Positions 46,459 through 58,183 of a stretch of 64,000 nt of DNA are shown here, piece after piece. Each line of letters begins with the position of its first letter. The stretch's first letter is position 1. The translations under genes were made by a program, and so were the position numbers. The notes under the pieces are model-generated. The model did not search any database. It was not told the DNA's origin and saw nothing but the letters and a program-made list of their open reading frames with translations. Where the stretch lies: NCBI RefSeq assembly GCF_009870125.1, contig NC_046679.1, positions 18,662,001 to 18,726,000 of the forward strand, written 5' to 3'. The DNA is from Drosophila pseudoobscura (Eukaryota > Arthropoda > Insecta > Diptera > Drosophilidae).

Positions 46459-49400
46459 ATGGATGTTCATACCAAAGTATTACTTGTAACAGCTAATGTT
46501 GGGAGTTTATTCGAAGATGTAAGTAGAAAATATTTGCAAAATAGAGGTTTGTTTACATTTTAACATTTGTATGAACATTTGAATAAATGTATACATCACT
46601 ATTAGAATGTATGTATATTAGAAATTTTCATGTACATACGAGCATTATTTTAATTATTTCATAATGCAGCCAGAGGGACTTCTTCAGACATGGCTACACG
46701 AATTTCTTTCCAAGGTTTCGTATATTCAACCAAAATTTTTAGCTTTACACCTTCAAGAAGTGGGAGGAAAAACTTACGAGAAATCAATGGAACACGTACA
46801 AGAATTTATCAGATGCTTGTGTGATGATAGTGTAATGGCAGCTTATTTATCCGTTCATGCATATTTGGATGAAGATTTTAAGTCAGCTGAACACTTTACG
46901 GTAAGTAAATAAGGCCAGTCGCAACTTCATAAGCGACAATTAGATATCCCGATGGTATATGTACACTACATACATATACACATATGTACATACATAAATC
47001 GAATAGTTTAATTTTTTAATATTCGTTTACATGGGTATATATGTCAACCATTACCTTAATGGTAAATAGGGCAGGTTACCAAATACTACTAATCTTATTG
47101 GGAGAGAGCGGCCTTCACATGCCAGGCATCAAAAACCCACCCTTAACTGATAGGTCTGACCAATGGAGAGAGTTTTCCTTATTCCGTCCTCCATCTTAGG
47201 AGTGAGCAGATATCATTAATATAGATACGTTAAGGTGGTATTCCACCAGTTTGAGAATAAACGAGGGGGAACGTTGTGAGATGCTGCGGACATCGCAACT
47301 CTACATTTATACCCGATACTAAGTCAGAATGGCTCTACTCCGGCAGACGCCGCCAATATTAACCGACACGACAAAGAGTGCGTGCAAGAGAGACAAAAAT
47401 CAGTCTGAGCGTGACGTCGGGCGCTGCGTAGCCAGTGCAAATTAATAAAATCACATTTTCATTTTTTAATTATATATATTATTTTCTAATATTTCTTCTG
47501 TATTTTTTTAAATGTTTAATACCATGTTTCCTTTATTATTATCGAACGTATAACTCAATTATCTTAAAAAAAAAAATCGAAGAAAAATGGGCGGCTAACG
47601 GTATATTTAGTATCTGTTATCATTATTAACATTAAACAATTTTTTTTTTGTATTTTTAAAGATTCAAAACTATTTTTAAGATAGTTTGCTTTATTTGAAA
47701 TTTATATAAATATAACATTTTATAATTTATATAAACATAATATTGTCTCTTATAGGCACTTGGAAATCTATACTTCGCTCATATAGACATAGTGTCTTTG
47801 AAAATATGGAATTTTTTAACTCACAACTGGGAAGAGCAAATCCAAAAAGATAAACACATATATTGCGGCAATATTGAAACAATTGCAACAAAGGAAAAGT
47901 CAAAATTCCCGCAAAACTATTTTCCGGAAGTAAGTATTTATTTATTTTGCGTAATTAAAAATACGTAACACACGAATTATGAGAAATGTCAGGACTGCAT
48001 GAATGCATGAATGCAAGGACTGAAATGCATGAATCGCACATTCACTTGGGTTGCACGTTCGAGCCTGATGCTCCTTATGGAAGCATATCTTGACCTTTTA
48101 TTAAAATTAAGGCATGAACACCGGATTTCGTTTTGAAATTTCGATTCCACCCCCGCTTCTACCGATCGAGAAATACTTGTCATCATCTTTAATATAATGG
48201 ATGCCACAGAGTTTCTTCCTTTTTAGGGGCGGAAGAGGGTGGGGCGAAATTTTGAGATATACGATTTGCGGTGAAATCTAACACGAGTGTGGATACCCAA
48301 TTTGGTTTGAAATGTGTGTGTTAGAGAGAGACAGAGCGAGAGAGAATGACATTTTTTTCTCGATTCTGTCTATAATACGATCTGGTTCAGATTTTGCACT
48401 CTAGAAGATATAGTCATACTCAGTCATACATTAAACGCAGGTTTTCTGTTTTCTCGTATCTTTGAAATTGTGGATGCCACAGATTTTTGCCCTTTGTGAG
48501 GGCGGAAGTGGGCGGAGCGAAGTTTTGAAATACAATTGTAACAGTGAGATCTAACAGGAGTATGGATACAAAAATTATTTGCTCTAGCTCTTATAGTCTC
48601 TGAGCTATCGGCGCTCATAGAGAGGGACAGACGGACGGACGGACAGACAGACATGGCTCAATCGATTCGGCTATTGATGCTGATCAAGAATGGGGTCGGA
48701 AACGTTTCCTTCTGTACGTTACATACATCCACTTTCACCAAAAATCTTGATATCTTGATCCTATACTCATTTTACGTATCGGGTATAAAAACAGTTTAAA
48801 TAAAAGTTCGGGGAGAGTGCGACCATGTGAGATTCTGGTGGTTGACTACTAAGTAACTGACAGTTAAAATAGTTGTGGTATACGACTGATGTTTGGGGGA
48901 CTTACATCACTATCATCATCACTCAATGGCCGCCTCAATAATCCAGGACTTGAGGCAGGCAGCAGTGTCGCTTCAAGGATACGCACCTGGAAAATACAAA
49001 AAAGAAAGGAAAAATGTTATAAAATTTGCTAGCTATAGATCCTTAATGATTTAAGTACATTTAGTAAGGGACACGGCCATTGCCTTTAATTTATGCCCAA
49101 GAATCCAAAAAAAATAAAAAAAAATTTTAAAAATTAAATGAAAATCGATTATAAATAAAGGGGTATGAACTATCGCGGGAGTGTCTATGTGGTTTTAAAG
49201 TCCACGAGAACCGAGGTGAACAGCACTTCCTCTGGCGTACTCTTGGAGGCATCTTCAGCGATACCAGCACCGAGCCGCCTGGGTATTTCCTCCATGCTCT
49301 TAAGAAAGCCGGTTAGCCGATTACCCCAGGTTCTACACATTTCCTTCAGCTGTCTCGGTTTGTGATTCTTCAGGTGGTAGTACTCCTCCACCTGCTTTCG

Positions 49401-52400
49401 GTCTGTAGTCTGGGCTGCATCTCTAAGTCCCTTTGCAGCGTTCTAAGAGAAACACCCATTCCCGCCCATTCAAGGTTCTCTCCTTCGCCAGCCCAACGCC
49501 GTCCTAAGCCAGGACGTCAGGGGCGGTACTTGAAGGGCGCTCTCGATGGTGGATACTAGCGAGTGTAGTGCCGTCTACAGTGATTTCTCTTTGGTGTAGG
49601 CGTGTTGGTTTGTTGACTTCAATCCCCCTACCTCATTCCTGATGTGTAAATCCAACAGCTTTTCTAGTGTTTTTAGTATAAAGGAGGTAAGGCTTATCGG
49701 TTTGTAATCCTTGGGACTCACGTGGCTGCACTTTCCTGCCTTAGGGAGGAAGACAACTCTCGAGGTTCTCCATTGGATGGGGATATAGCCCGTACTTAGG
49801 CATGCTGAGTATATTGCGAAGAGCCATGGGGTAATAACCTCTTTGATCAACTGCATCATGCCTGGGAATATCCCGTCCAGTCCTGGTGCTTTTATGCCCG
49901 CGAAGGATTCTATGGCCCAGTGGATTCTCTTAGTGGTTAACAGACTTATTGGGGGGTGCTGTTCCTCAGTTGCTAGGTCCTGATGCTCCTTGGCGTCAGT
50001 GACCTCGGTGCATCCAGGGAAGTGCGCCTCCATTAGTGCTGTTAGGGCTTCTTTACTGCCCTCTGTCCACTGTCCGTTGTCTTTGGCAGCACTCTCGATC
50101 GAGCGTTGTCTCTTGGTAGCCAACATCTCCTCCACCTTGTTAGCGAATCCACCGTTTGTTGCCTTCATCTGGGGCAGCTGTGCGTAGTGTTCGCGACCCT
50201 CCTGTACCCGTTGCTCAGTCCAGGCTAGCTTAGACTTCTGCTCTTGGGAGATATCCGCCTTGCCCTGGAGCCGGCTCAGTAACTTGAGGGCCGCCTTATA
50301 CTGAGGCCTTCATCGCATCCCTGGAACGCTTCGGCCCTTCCCTACGTAGGGAGCTGGTACCTGGTTCTTGCGAGCGGAGAAGGCTTTCTTCTTCTGTCTT
50401 GCTAATGGATAGCACGCTCTCCGGGTCCGAGTCTGTGTCGACAGCGGCACCCGCGCGGCTCACCCTGCAACGCGTCGTTTTTGTGACAGTAGTATTACAA
50501 CTGACATGGCCTGCTCCCGCCATGCCCGAGGTGTGACCGCTGGCGACACGCAGGGAGGATTGCTCCTCCCCGTGCCCGCCGGTGGGCAGTCACGCTTTCC
50601 ACCGACGTTTGGTATAGGTAGGTTTCAGCCACTAACATGATGTCAATGTTATGACGCTGTAAAAATAGAGCCAGCTCATTAGTGTTATGAGCCAGGCTAC
50701 GGGCGTTCCAACATCCGATCCTTAGGTCCGACAGCATTATGTTCTTCTGGTGTACCTGCGTTACGCAGTTGGTCGAGGAATTGCAAGATACCTGCTGCTC
50801 CCGTTGTGAGGCCCGCTACTGACCTTTGCAGTTCCATAAGAGCTATGGAGTTTGTATCCGTCTGCGGTTCAGGATGAAAACCTTGAGCGTTGGTGGACCA
50901 AGTTGGTGGTCTGCGTATTCCTTGAAGCAGAGGGAACTGGGTGATGTAGTCCTGGTCTGTCGAGTAGTGCCGGCGAGTATCAACTTAGTCCTGTTGGGGT
51001 TTGTTTCGTCGGAAAGCATCCGCGAAGCATATCCCGCGCTGTACTGCCTTTGAGGGGATGCTTGTTACACCCAGAAGGAAGCATTTCCGACCCCATAAAG
51101 TATGTATATTCTTGATAGCCTAGTCGATATAGCCATGACTGTATGTCCGTCCGTCCCGGTTAGCGCCTAGATCTCAGAGACTATACAAGAGAAGATTTTT
51201 TGCATCCACAATATTGAAGATACGAAAAAACACAACATAGGACCATATCCATCAAATTGCGTATCTTCAATATTATGGATGCCACAGATTTTCTTCCTTT
51301 CTAGGGGAGGAAGGGGTGAGGCGTATTTTGAAATACTTGTGCAGGTTCGATATCACAGGAGTGTGGATATAGATTCTGCAGTCTAGACGACTATTGCCTA
51401 TTGACTATTAACATCTCGACTCCGCATTTTTGGTTTTCTCGTATGTTTCAAATTGGGGATGTCACAGATTTTTGACCTTTGTGGGGGTGGGGTGAAGCGT
51501 TGAAATACACTTGTTACAGTGACATATTACAGAAGTTTGGATACAAAATGTCGTTGCTCTAGCTCTTATAGTCTCTGAGCACTAGGCGCTCATAGGGACG
51601 TCGTTCCCTAAATCCTAAATCCTGAAATCCTACATAATCATAAAAGTTATTACTATTGCTAAAAGAATTCCTTTTTTAGATGTACAAAAATACGAAAAAT
51701 TATATTATTAAAAAAGTAACTATGGCTCCGCATGTTTAATACTGTTAAATCTATTCCAATAAGGTATATATTCTTGAACTTTTCTCCTGCTTTAGTGTAA
51801 ATGGTCTCGGAAAGGTTTTATGCGCACACGTTGGGAAATTAATGGTACAGTGATCGATCTAGTCAATATCCACCTTTTTCATGATGCATCAAATTTGGTT
51901 GCTTGTGAAAGTTTTCCATCTGTATATTGTAAAACAAGGAGAAGAGCGTTAGTTCATACAATTGAAAGGTACTATTAAATAAATAATTAAATACAAAAAT
52001 GCAATTCAATTAAATATACTTTAAAACAGATTTCATTCGGATGAAAAGAATGGTTCAGTACCATATTTCCTATTTGGTGATTTCAATTTTAGATGCGATA
52101 CCGACGGCGTCGTAAAAGTAAGTTAACAATATCAACCTAAGAAACTGTATTTTTAAACTTTTTGAACAGGAACTAACGAAGAACCTAAATCCCTATCGCG
52201 CTGATGATACCAGGATTGAAAACAATAAAGTTCATTATCGTAATTCAATTGGAGACACCGTACTTACTATAGGAAAGAAGGAATTTAGTCATGTCGATCA
52301 TAAACTGAAGTTTAAGGAAGATTGGGTAACTATTTATTGCAGATCGTAAGGCTATATTTTATTATTTGCTCTAATTAGCTCAAGAAGTATGACAGAGAAT

Positions 52401-55150
52401 TGGAGCCACTTAAGGATACTCTAGACGAATACCCGATAAATTTTTGTCCAACTTATCCTTTTGAAGAGGACCCACACATGCCCATGGACTATATGTCAAC
52501 TCGTTGTCCGGCGTGGTGTGATCGTATTTTAATGAGTCCCCAAATTAAGGAAATGGTCGTAATTGATGAATGGAAATATGGCATGATCGGTGAATCTGCA
52601 TGCATGGGAGATCATAAGGTAAATTCAATAACTATGAGAAGCTTAAAACCAAACGTTGGGTAGCTATTCACATATGTACATATATGTCTTAATAGTAGAT
52701 AGGAAAAACCATTTTTACAGAGTGTATTGTAGTTTATTTTGTCATTGACTTGGTTGGTCCAGCTGATCGTAAACTTAAATATGATGTGTTTCATTAAACG
52801 GTGCGCGGAAACTAAACGACTTTACACATTATACATTATATTCCTATCTTTTTAGTCAGCTGTTTGAATACGGTTTAGATGCTTGGAGTACCCCAATGAA
52901 AGGTTCGCCAAGAATAGATTCATCGGGAAATTCATTTCTAGCAATTTATATTATAGTGCACAGTCTGTTCAAAAAAGATGTTAACGCCATGGAAATATTT
53001 TGGAATATTCTTATATACATGAATGAACGCATTGAAGTCTTTAGCCAAATCTAGTTTATTCTATATTATATCGAAGAACTAGAAATAATTTTAAATAATT
53101 TTATTCTCTTAAACTTCATAAGTCTCTTTTGGTGTCGGAAAACGTTGCCCACTCAAATTTAACCAACCATTGACCATTGACCCAACACAGATCCTATTAA
53201 AACGGCAAAAAATTACATTAAAAATCTGTTAAATTTGAATACGTATTAAGGGTGATATCGGACCTTGACCGTTTTGTGTCGAAATTTCGCCACACCCCTT
53301 CCGCCCCCGCAAAGGACGAAAATCTGGGGCATCCACAAATCTCAGAGACTATTAACGCTAGAGTAACCAAATTTGGTATCCACACTTCTGTTAGATCTCA
53401 CTATAAAACGTATATCTCCAAATTTCGCCCCACCCCCTTCCGCCTCCACAAAGGACGAAAATCTGTTGCATCCACAATATTAAGGATACGAGAAAACTAA
53501 AAACGCAGAATCATAGATAATGACCATATCTATCAGATTGCTGAATCTGGATCAGATCAGATAATTTTTATAGTCCAAAGGAACAAATCAATTTGCCCTG
53601 GCTACGTAGCGCCCGACGTCACTCTCAGACTAAGCACGCGTCTCTCTTGCACGCACTCTTTGTCGTGTCGTTGCTAATCGTCTGCCAGAGGAGAGCCATA
53701 CTGACTAAGTATCGGGTATAAATGTAGAGTTGCGGTGACCGCAGCAACTCACAACGTTCGCCCTCGTTAGTGATAAATTTAGTTTACTTTTGAACACATC
53801 AGTTAAAATTCTTGTTAAATTTGGTTGGTATATAAAGATTTTCAAAAGATACCGTTAAATAAATATATACAGTTCATATAAATAACACAGTGCGACATAA
53901 TAAAACTTTTGGAATGTGTACTTTGTACAAGACAAAAATTATGTTTAGGCCTGGTTGAGTAGATCACATACTTACAGCTTCTGAAATTTGTGGGTATGTT
54001 TTGTGGGTATGTTACAAGTTTTAATTAGGGGGAGGGGGTATACACAACCAGGCCTACAACCTAATTTTTGTCTTGTGCAAAGTACAAAAGCTCCGTCGCA
54101 TAGTGTAATAAGTAATACTAATTGAATTTAGCGATATTGAAAATTGTTTTTAATCGGTCTAATAATTATTATCTCTTCTCTTTTATCATGTAGCCTATTT
54201 ACTTAAGTGTTCGTCTAAAGGCAAACAAAGGTACTTGTAGATCTTGTGTTTGCACCTATACACAAACTTATGCAAAAAGCGAAAACTTCCCAACATCACC
54301 TCTACCCGCAGTCAGAAACATATGTCCCTATTCCAATAAATTATTTTTGGAAGTTTTATGCGAATGTAAAAACATACCTAGCAGTGCAAAGCTTACAAAT
54401 GTAACCGATGTACGTAATGTATTCGAATCCTTAAAAGTAAGTCAAAGTGAACATAAAGAAGGAATTACTCCCTCAAATATTCCGAATATAACTATTAATG
54501 TAATTGACTCTGATAATGTCTGCTTGTGCTTGTGTGCACAATTACCTAGTACAATTTTGCAATTTGACGATCAAATGGAAAAAACTGAAGAATTAAATTG
54601 CGTCATGTGTCGTAATATAGGGAAAATACAGACAACCGCGTACCAACACAAGCTTTTTTCGGAGCGCCTTCTGCTCCCCCAAGACACAATAATCAGCACT
54701 ATCGATCATCAGCATCTCAACACAGATATTGAACATGTTCATGATGATCCATATACTCCAGAAAGCAATGAGTCACACTCACCTCATCCTGAGATGACAA
54801 GCGGATGTACGTCAATCTCAAACCGAATTCGCAATCCGTTTGATCCTACACTGTCACAAGACAGATATTTTGAAATTAAAAATACGGAATTGGACCCTTC
54901 GGATAGTGAAAAGCTAGCAATATCAAGAAATTTTGACTCTGAAAAACAACCGAGAGGAACTGTACCTCCTGACCAATTGAAATCTAGGTTAGAAAACTTA
55001 CAGAAGTTATCAATACGTTCTTTGGGGCGTGATGACACTTTTGTTCGGAATGGTGATGTTGAAAATGTTAATAACGTATGCTCAAGTGCTTATCCATCTC
55101 GCACAAGACGAAACTCAATTGTTATCCCTATGTGTTGTAACATTAATTAA
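46459..55150 (+). CDS. 5PtaseI: Type I inositol polyphosphate 5-phosphatase (INPP5A orthologue)
   Basis: Eight exons join in phase to 692 aa: 46459-46518, 46670-46900, 47756-47929, 51796-51968, 52030-52117, 52170-52325, 52379-52618, 54194-55150. The catalytic core carries FGDFNFR (about 229-234), PAWCDRIL (338-345) and GDHKPIYLSVRLK (from 371), the three signatures of Mg-dependent inositol 5-phosphatases. INPP5A removes the 5-phosphate from Ins(1,4,5)P3, ending calcium signalling, and is held on the plasma membrane by C-terminal prenylation. Here the core is followed by about 300 extra residues, rich in Cys, then acidic and Ser-rich. The protein ends MCCNIN, a CaaX-like end in the same place as mammalian CCVVQ. 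Intron 3 is 3.9 kb and full of LINE and DINE-1 sequence. An alternative last exon is described separately. Confidence 0.93.
46901..47755 (+). other. 5-phosphatase intron 2
   Basis: GT-AG intron. It contains a truncated DINE-1 end at about 47275-47445 (CGCAACTCTACATTTATACC, then CGTCGGGCGCTGCGTAGCCA) and AT-rich sequence. No exon. Confidence 0.7.
48180..48795 (+). repeat. DINE-1 copies, partly duplicated
   Basis: Contains the core twice (near 48195 and 48475: GATGCCACAGA, then a GGGCGGAAG block), then the CTCTTATAGTCTCTGAGC block, a GACGGACGGACGGACAGACA block and CATTTTACGTATCGGGTATA at the end. Confidence 0.75.
49490..50612 (-). mobile_element. Internally deleted LOA-clade LINE with ORF1-RT fusion
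   Basis: ORF1 start at 50523-50296. A 197-residue frame (50168-49575) then begins as ORF1 ([20 protein letters not shown]) and changes to RT (KAPGLDGIFPGMMQLI, IPIQWRTSRVVFLPKAGK, YKPISLTSFILKTLEKL). RT continues past a stop to about 49490. The upstream junction with the jockey-type fragment is near 50612. Confidence 0.8.
50613..51050 (-). mobile_element. Jockey-type LINE fragment (gag end and endonuclease start)
   Basis: The minus strand at 50737-50614 reads LRIGCWNARSLAHNTNELAL, then RHNIDIMLVAETYL, a jockey/CR1-type endonuclease start that differs from the LOA one. The upstream stretch is gag-like (AAGILQFLDQLRNAGTPEEH). It is cut off at 50613 where LOA sequence begins. Confidence 0.7.
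51055..51600. repeat. Two DINE-1 pieces in head-to-head arrangement
   Basis: 51060-51240 reads in reverse family orientation (GTTACACCCAGAAGGAAGCA, then a TTTCCGACCCCATAAAGTAT block). 51265-51600 reads in forward orientation (GATGCCACAGATTTTC, then CTCTTATAGTCTCTGAGCAC). The two halves form a broad inverted repeat. Confidence 0.7.
52619..54193 (+). other. 5-phosphatase last intron with DINE-1
   Basis: The GT at 52619 and the AG at 54192-54193 join GDHK to PIYLSV in phase. The interior includes a reverse DINE-1 copy at about 53250-53745 and a short diverged inverted pair around 53920-54090 (TTGTACAAGACAAAAATTA / TAATTTTTGTCTTGTGCAAA). That pair may be a small foldback element. Confidence 0.75.
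53250..53745 (-). repeat. DINE-1 copy, reverse orientation
   Basis: Reads as the reverse complement of the copy at 11697-12230. It includes TGGCTACGTAGCGCCCGACG and TAGTATCGGGTATAAATGTA-like ends, and finishes with a short GTTGCGGTGACCGCAGCAAC hairpin near 53731-53750. The core is partly duplicated. Confidence 0.75.
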
Positions 55151-56239
55151 CATCAGTTTGTTTTTATTAAATGATTTTGCTACAAATAAAAGTATTCCAA
55201 GGTCGTCTTCTTTTCGTTCTTTTCTTTCATTCTTGTCATTCTTTTCAAATACAGCACATTATCTCTAATATGTCGATTTTTCGGTATCAGTCATAGAATT
55301 TTAATATTCATATTAAGGGCTTACTTAATAGGAATACTCCAATTCGAAAATTTAAGCTACGCAGATGGAGGGTTTTGATTCCGGAAGAATATGGGTTTGA
55401 ATTTGATTCAAAAATAGTTAAATAACTTATTTTAAAACAAAAAGTCGAAAGAAAAGAAAATTATATTTTTACATGCAGACGGACGATGCTTAATTTTATT
55501 AAACTCAAATAAAAAAAACTAAAAAGAAGAATTTACATTTGAATTAAATACCTTTTTCAAACATTCAGCAAACGAATTGTTAAACAAATTTTTGGGTTAA
55601 ATTTGTAATCAATTTGTTTCATCTTTATTATTTTGAAAAGAAGATAGATTTCTGAAGATAACTTTTACCAGATTATTAAAAAAAATCCACCTTTTGGACC
55701 ATAGTTAACTTTGCTGTGATATAAAAAATCACTATCATAAATCAATTTAGCACCAAAAAAAGTTGGTTTGTCATTTATACATTTTTACATATGTACGTTT
55801 TTTTATAAATTCATTTGACAACTCATTTTATTTAATGTAATATCGTTTATTTTTTTCGCAGTGGAAGAAATTCAGCATAAACCCGTTCTTAAACATTTGT
55901 TTTGGATTTATATATTTTTTATTTTTTGTCGATCTATTTAAGAAAATAAACATTTACAATATACCTTCAAAATCGTTTATATTTTTTAACTATTAATTTA
56001 ATAATATTATTGTAGTTAAGATCAGTCATATATGAATGTAAACGTAAGGAATCAAAAATGTCTAGGCTCACCCATCATTATTACAAGCACCCATAATGCT
56101 TGGGATTGAATTTATTAAATTTTTATTGAACATTTTATCCAACAACATTTTTTGTGTTACATGTATGCTCAAAATTATGGTGTGCCTAAACTTTATTGAT
56201 CCACTTACAAGTTAGTCTTTTAATTATACCAAAGACTTT

Positions 56240-56700
56240 ACAATACCAAGATGTTGCATGATGGAACAAAAAGCTTTTCATTCAGGGTTTCATTTTTCTT
56301 TTCACATACATATGCTTCGACTCTGGCCGTGGCCCGCTGCCTTCTCGGCCACAACAAATACGAAGGCGCAGAAACGGCGTACTTTTCTAGCAACAAATAC
56401 ACATTCTTTGGCGACCCACAAAGTCTATCCTCTTGCACAAGAGAATGGTTCGAAACGGAATTTGCAATAGTGCAATAACAAATTGTAGGTCTTCGGCATG
56501 ATAGGCTTATTTTCTCCGAGACGGTGATAAAATGCGGCTCGCCAAAGACCGAGTATTTGTTATAGGCCGAAGCCGAGTAGGCAGCGAAGCCGACGGAAAG
56601 CGAAGATAGCCTTAAAGTGAATTTTACTACATACAAGTACACTGCGCTTAAATACCAAGAAGCGTCAAACGAAAATTTGAATGGAATTTGTTCCTGATGC
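56240..56700. repeat. Imperfect palindromic element
   Basis: The left arm has CCGCTGCCTTCTCGGCC, then ACAACAAATAC and TTCTTTGGCGACCC. The reverse complement of the right arm has CGCTGCCTACTCGGC, then ATAACAAATACTCGG and TCTTTGGCGAGCC. The GC content of the arms is unlike the AT-rich surroundings. It is probably a decayed foldback or a duplicated coding scrap; no family is recognised. Confidence 0.45.
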
Positions 56701-56832
56701 AATACCGTATTCTATAGTCTTTGATTATACACCAACAAAATTATTATTCACGAAATTTAAATTTTAGTGGTTTTAGTGACTGGTATTTAATGGATTTCAC
56801 TTTTTAACCTAATTTATTTTCTATTGTTATAG

Positions 56833-57107
56833 GCTCTGCGCATATCCCTTATGTTCCCGAATCGTTAAAAGTTTTAGGGCATGAAGCCTTGAATGATGAT
56901 AGTCTTTGGATGGAACAATCAAACACTGATACTTGTTGTTCTTCGAACAGTTTGGTTGCCAATACGCATTATATACGTATGAAGCCCGTCTCTACCAGCC
57001 CGAGTGAAGACATGAAAGACAAGAATGGTATTCTTTCTTGCAAAAATGAAGATTGCAAAAGTCTTGACAATGATAATGCACTGCTATTAAAGGAAACAAC
57101 CGTTTAA
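56833..57107 (+). CDS. Candidate alternative last exon of the 5-phosphatase
   Basis: A phase-1 acceptor at 56831-56832 opens 90 codons to a stop (SAHIPYVPESLKVLGHEALN then a Ser/Thr/Asp-rich tail). A donor T|GTAACA at 55136/55137 sits inside the CaaX codons of the main form. Joining them keeps frame: MC-C-SAHIPYV, total 779 aa. This form would lose the prenylation box. Whether it is used cannot be told from sequence alone; it could instead be the remnant of another gene. Confidence 0.45.
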
Positions 57108-57312
57108 AAAAATCACGTCAAGAATTTGTGTAGACTGGCCCAATTACTTGTACCTTAAAGTATTGTTTTTAAATTATGTATGTTAAATGCGTCCATCTTA
57201 AATAATGTTTTTAAATGGAGAGCTTGGAATATTTAAAATATATAAACATGTGTACTTTATTGATTCTTGAATTTATTTTAAACGAAAGTTGAGAGGATTC
57301 ATGTTTTTTACA

Positions 57313-58183
57313 CTATTCAATAAGTTTTTTTGCTTTAAAATATCTGCGAAGATACAGGACTTGCCACGTAGCCAAACCAAGCAAACAGCACATGCTGAAA
57401 ATGCTAAAGAATAGGACTCGACTATTTGTTTTTTCTGCAATAAGAAGATACAATTTTTTTTTATAAAGTTATCATTCTTAACTGGCGAAGACTGTTTTCA
57501 CTTTTACCATTTGTGTCACGCATTTCTTCCTCTCGCTTGCGCATTAGAATAAAATCCCGCACTATTGAATCGGAAAGGTCTTCCAAGCGTTTAAGGTCGA
57601 CTTCAAGAGGTTTCAATTTGGAAGCCTCACCAATCTATAGTATAAGAGTTAAAAACTAATCGTGGTACCCATTTAAAAAAAATCAGTTTGACTTACACCC
57701 TCGTAGCTTTTTGTTTCTACACCTTTTTTTGTCATTAGCGAAACCTCTTGCGGAATCCCTCGTTGATCTGTAGCAGTATTATTTATATAATATTTCTGGA
57801 TAGAAGGCATTATTGTTTTACATACGTGGTGGTACTTTTGAGATGAAGCATATTTCGTAGGCGTCATATACTTCTGACATAAAACTGAATTTTCCTTTGG
57901 TAATGTGCTCCTTTTGTGACAATATATGTCCTTTTGTGTCCCGTGCCTAATTTTATTGAATTTTAGTTTCGATTTCGTTTTAAAAAATGATGATCAAACT
58001 TACAACATAGTCGATGATTTGGCCGGGCACATCGGAAACTTCGTATTCCCCCATTACCAATTGATTTGCCTGAATGTCTTCTTTGAGGCACTTTTGGGTG
58101 TTTGGCGCCAGGTTAAACATAACACTGTCAATTGGCCAAACATATCCGATGAATAAAAAATAAAAAAACGTTGCTTTTGCCAT
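57313..58183 (-). CDS. bai: Baiser, p24-family cargo receptor (TMED10)
   Basis: Five exons, 58183-58004, 57946-57826, 57767-57697, 57634-57508 and 57434-57313, give 206 aa. A signal peptide (about 1-20) is followed by a GOLD domain beginning [20 protein letters not shown], with two conserved Cys (residue 32, and one in [11 protein letters not shown]). A coiled coil follows ([19 protein letters not shown]), then [16 protein letters not shown] and one transmembrane segment. The cytosolic tail is [13 protein letters not shown], with a dilysine COPI signal and an aromatic COPII signal. p24 proteins cycle between ER and Golgi and select secretory cargo; bai is needed for Tkv trafficking and maternal Wnt secretion in flies. 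Intron 2 is only 58 bases. The sequence is nearly identical in type to fly Bai. Confidence 0.95.

Larger units (their letters stand above)
47930..51795 (+). other. 5-phosphatase intron 3, 3.9 kb, transposon-filled
   Basis: GT-AG intron with DINE-1 copies at both sides and a LOA/jockey-type LINE composite in the middle. No further exon is required, since flanking exons join in phase within the conserved catalytic domain. Confidence 0.75.
55151..57312. other. Region between 5-phosphatase stop and bai
   Basis: Would be an intron and exon if the alternative 5-phosphatase last exon is used; otherwise intergenic. It is mostly AT-rich and holds an imperfect palindrome at 56240-56700 and the candidate exon at 56833-57107. 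Confidence 0.6.

Noticed and set aside
52619-52735. Short last exon of the 5-phosphatase after an acceptor near 52720
   Set aside because: It would end after three residues and lose the conserved PIYLSV that follows GDHK; the exon at 54194 supplies it.
56238-56702. 154-residue minus-strand frame
   Set aside because: It coincides with an imperfect palindrome and has no recognisable domain, so it is more likely a by-product of the repeat.
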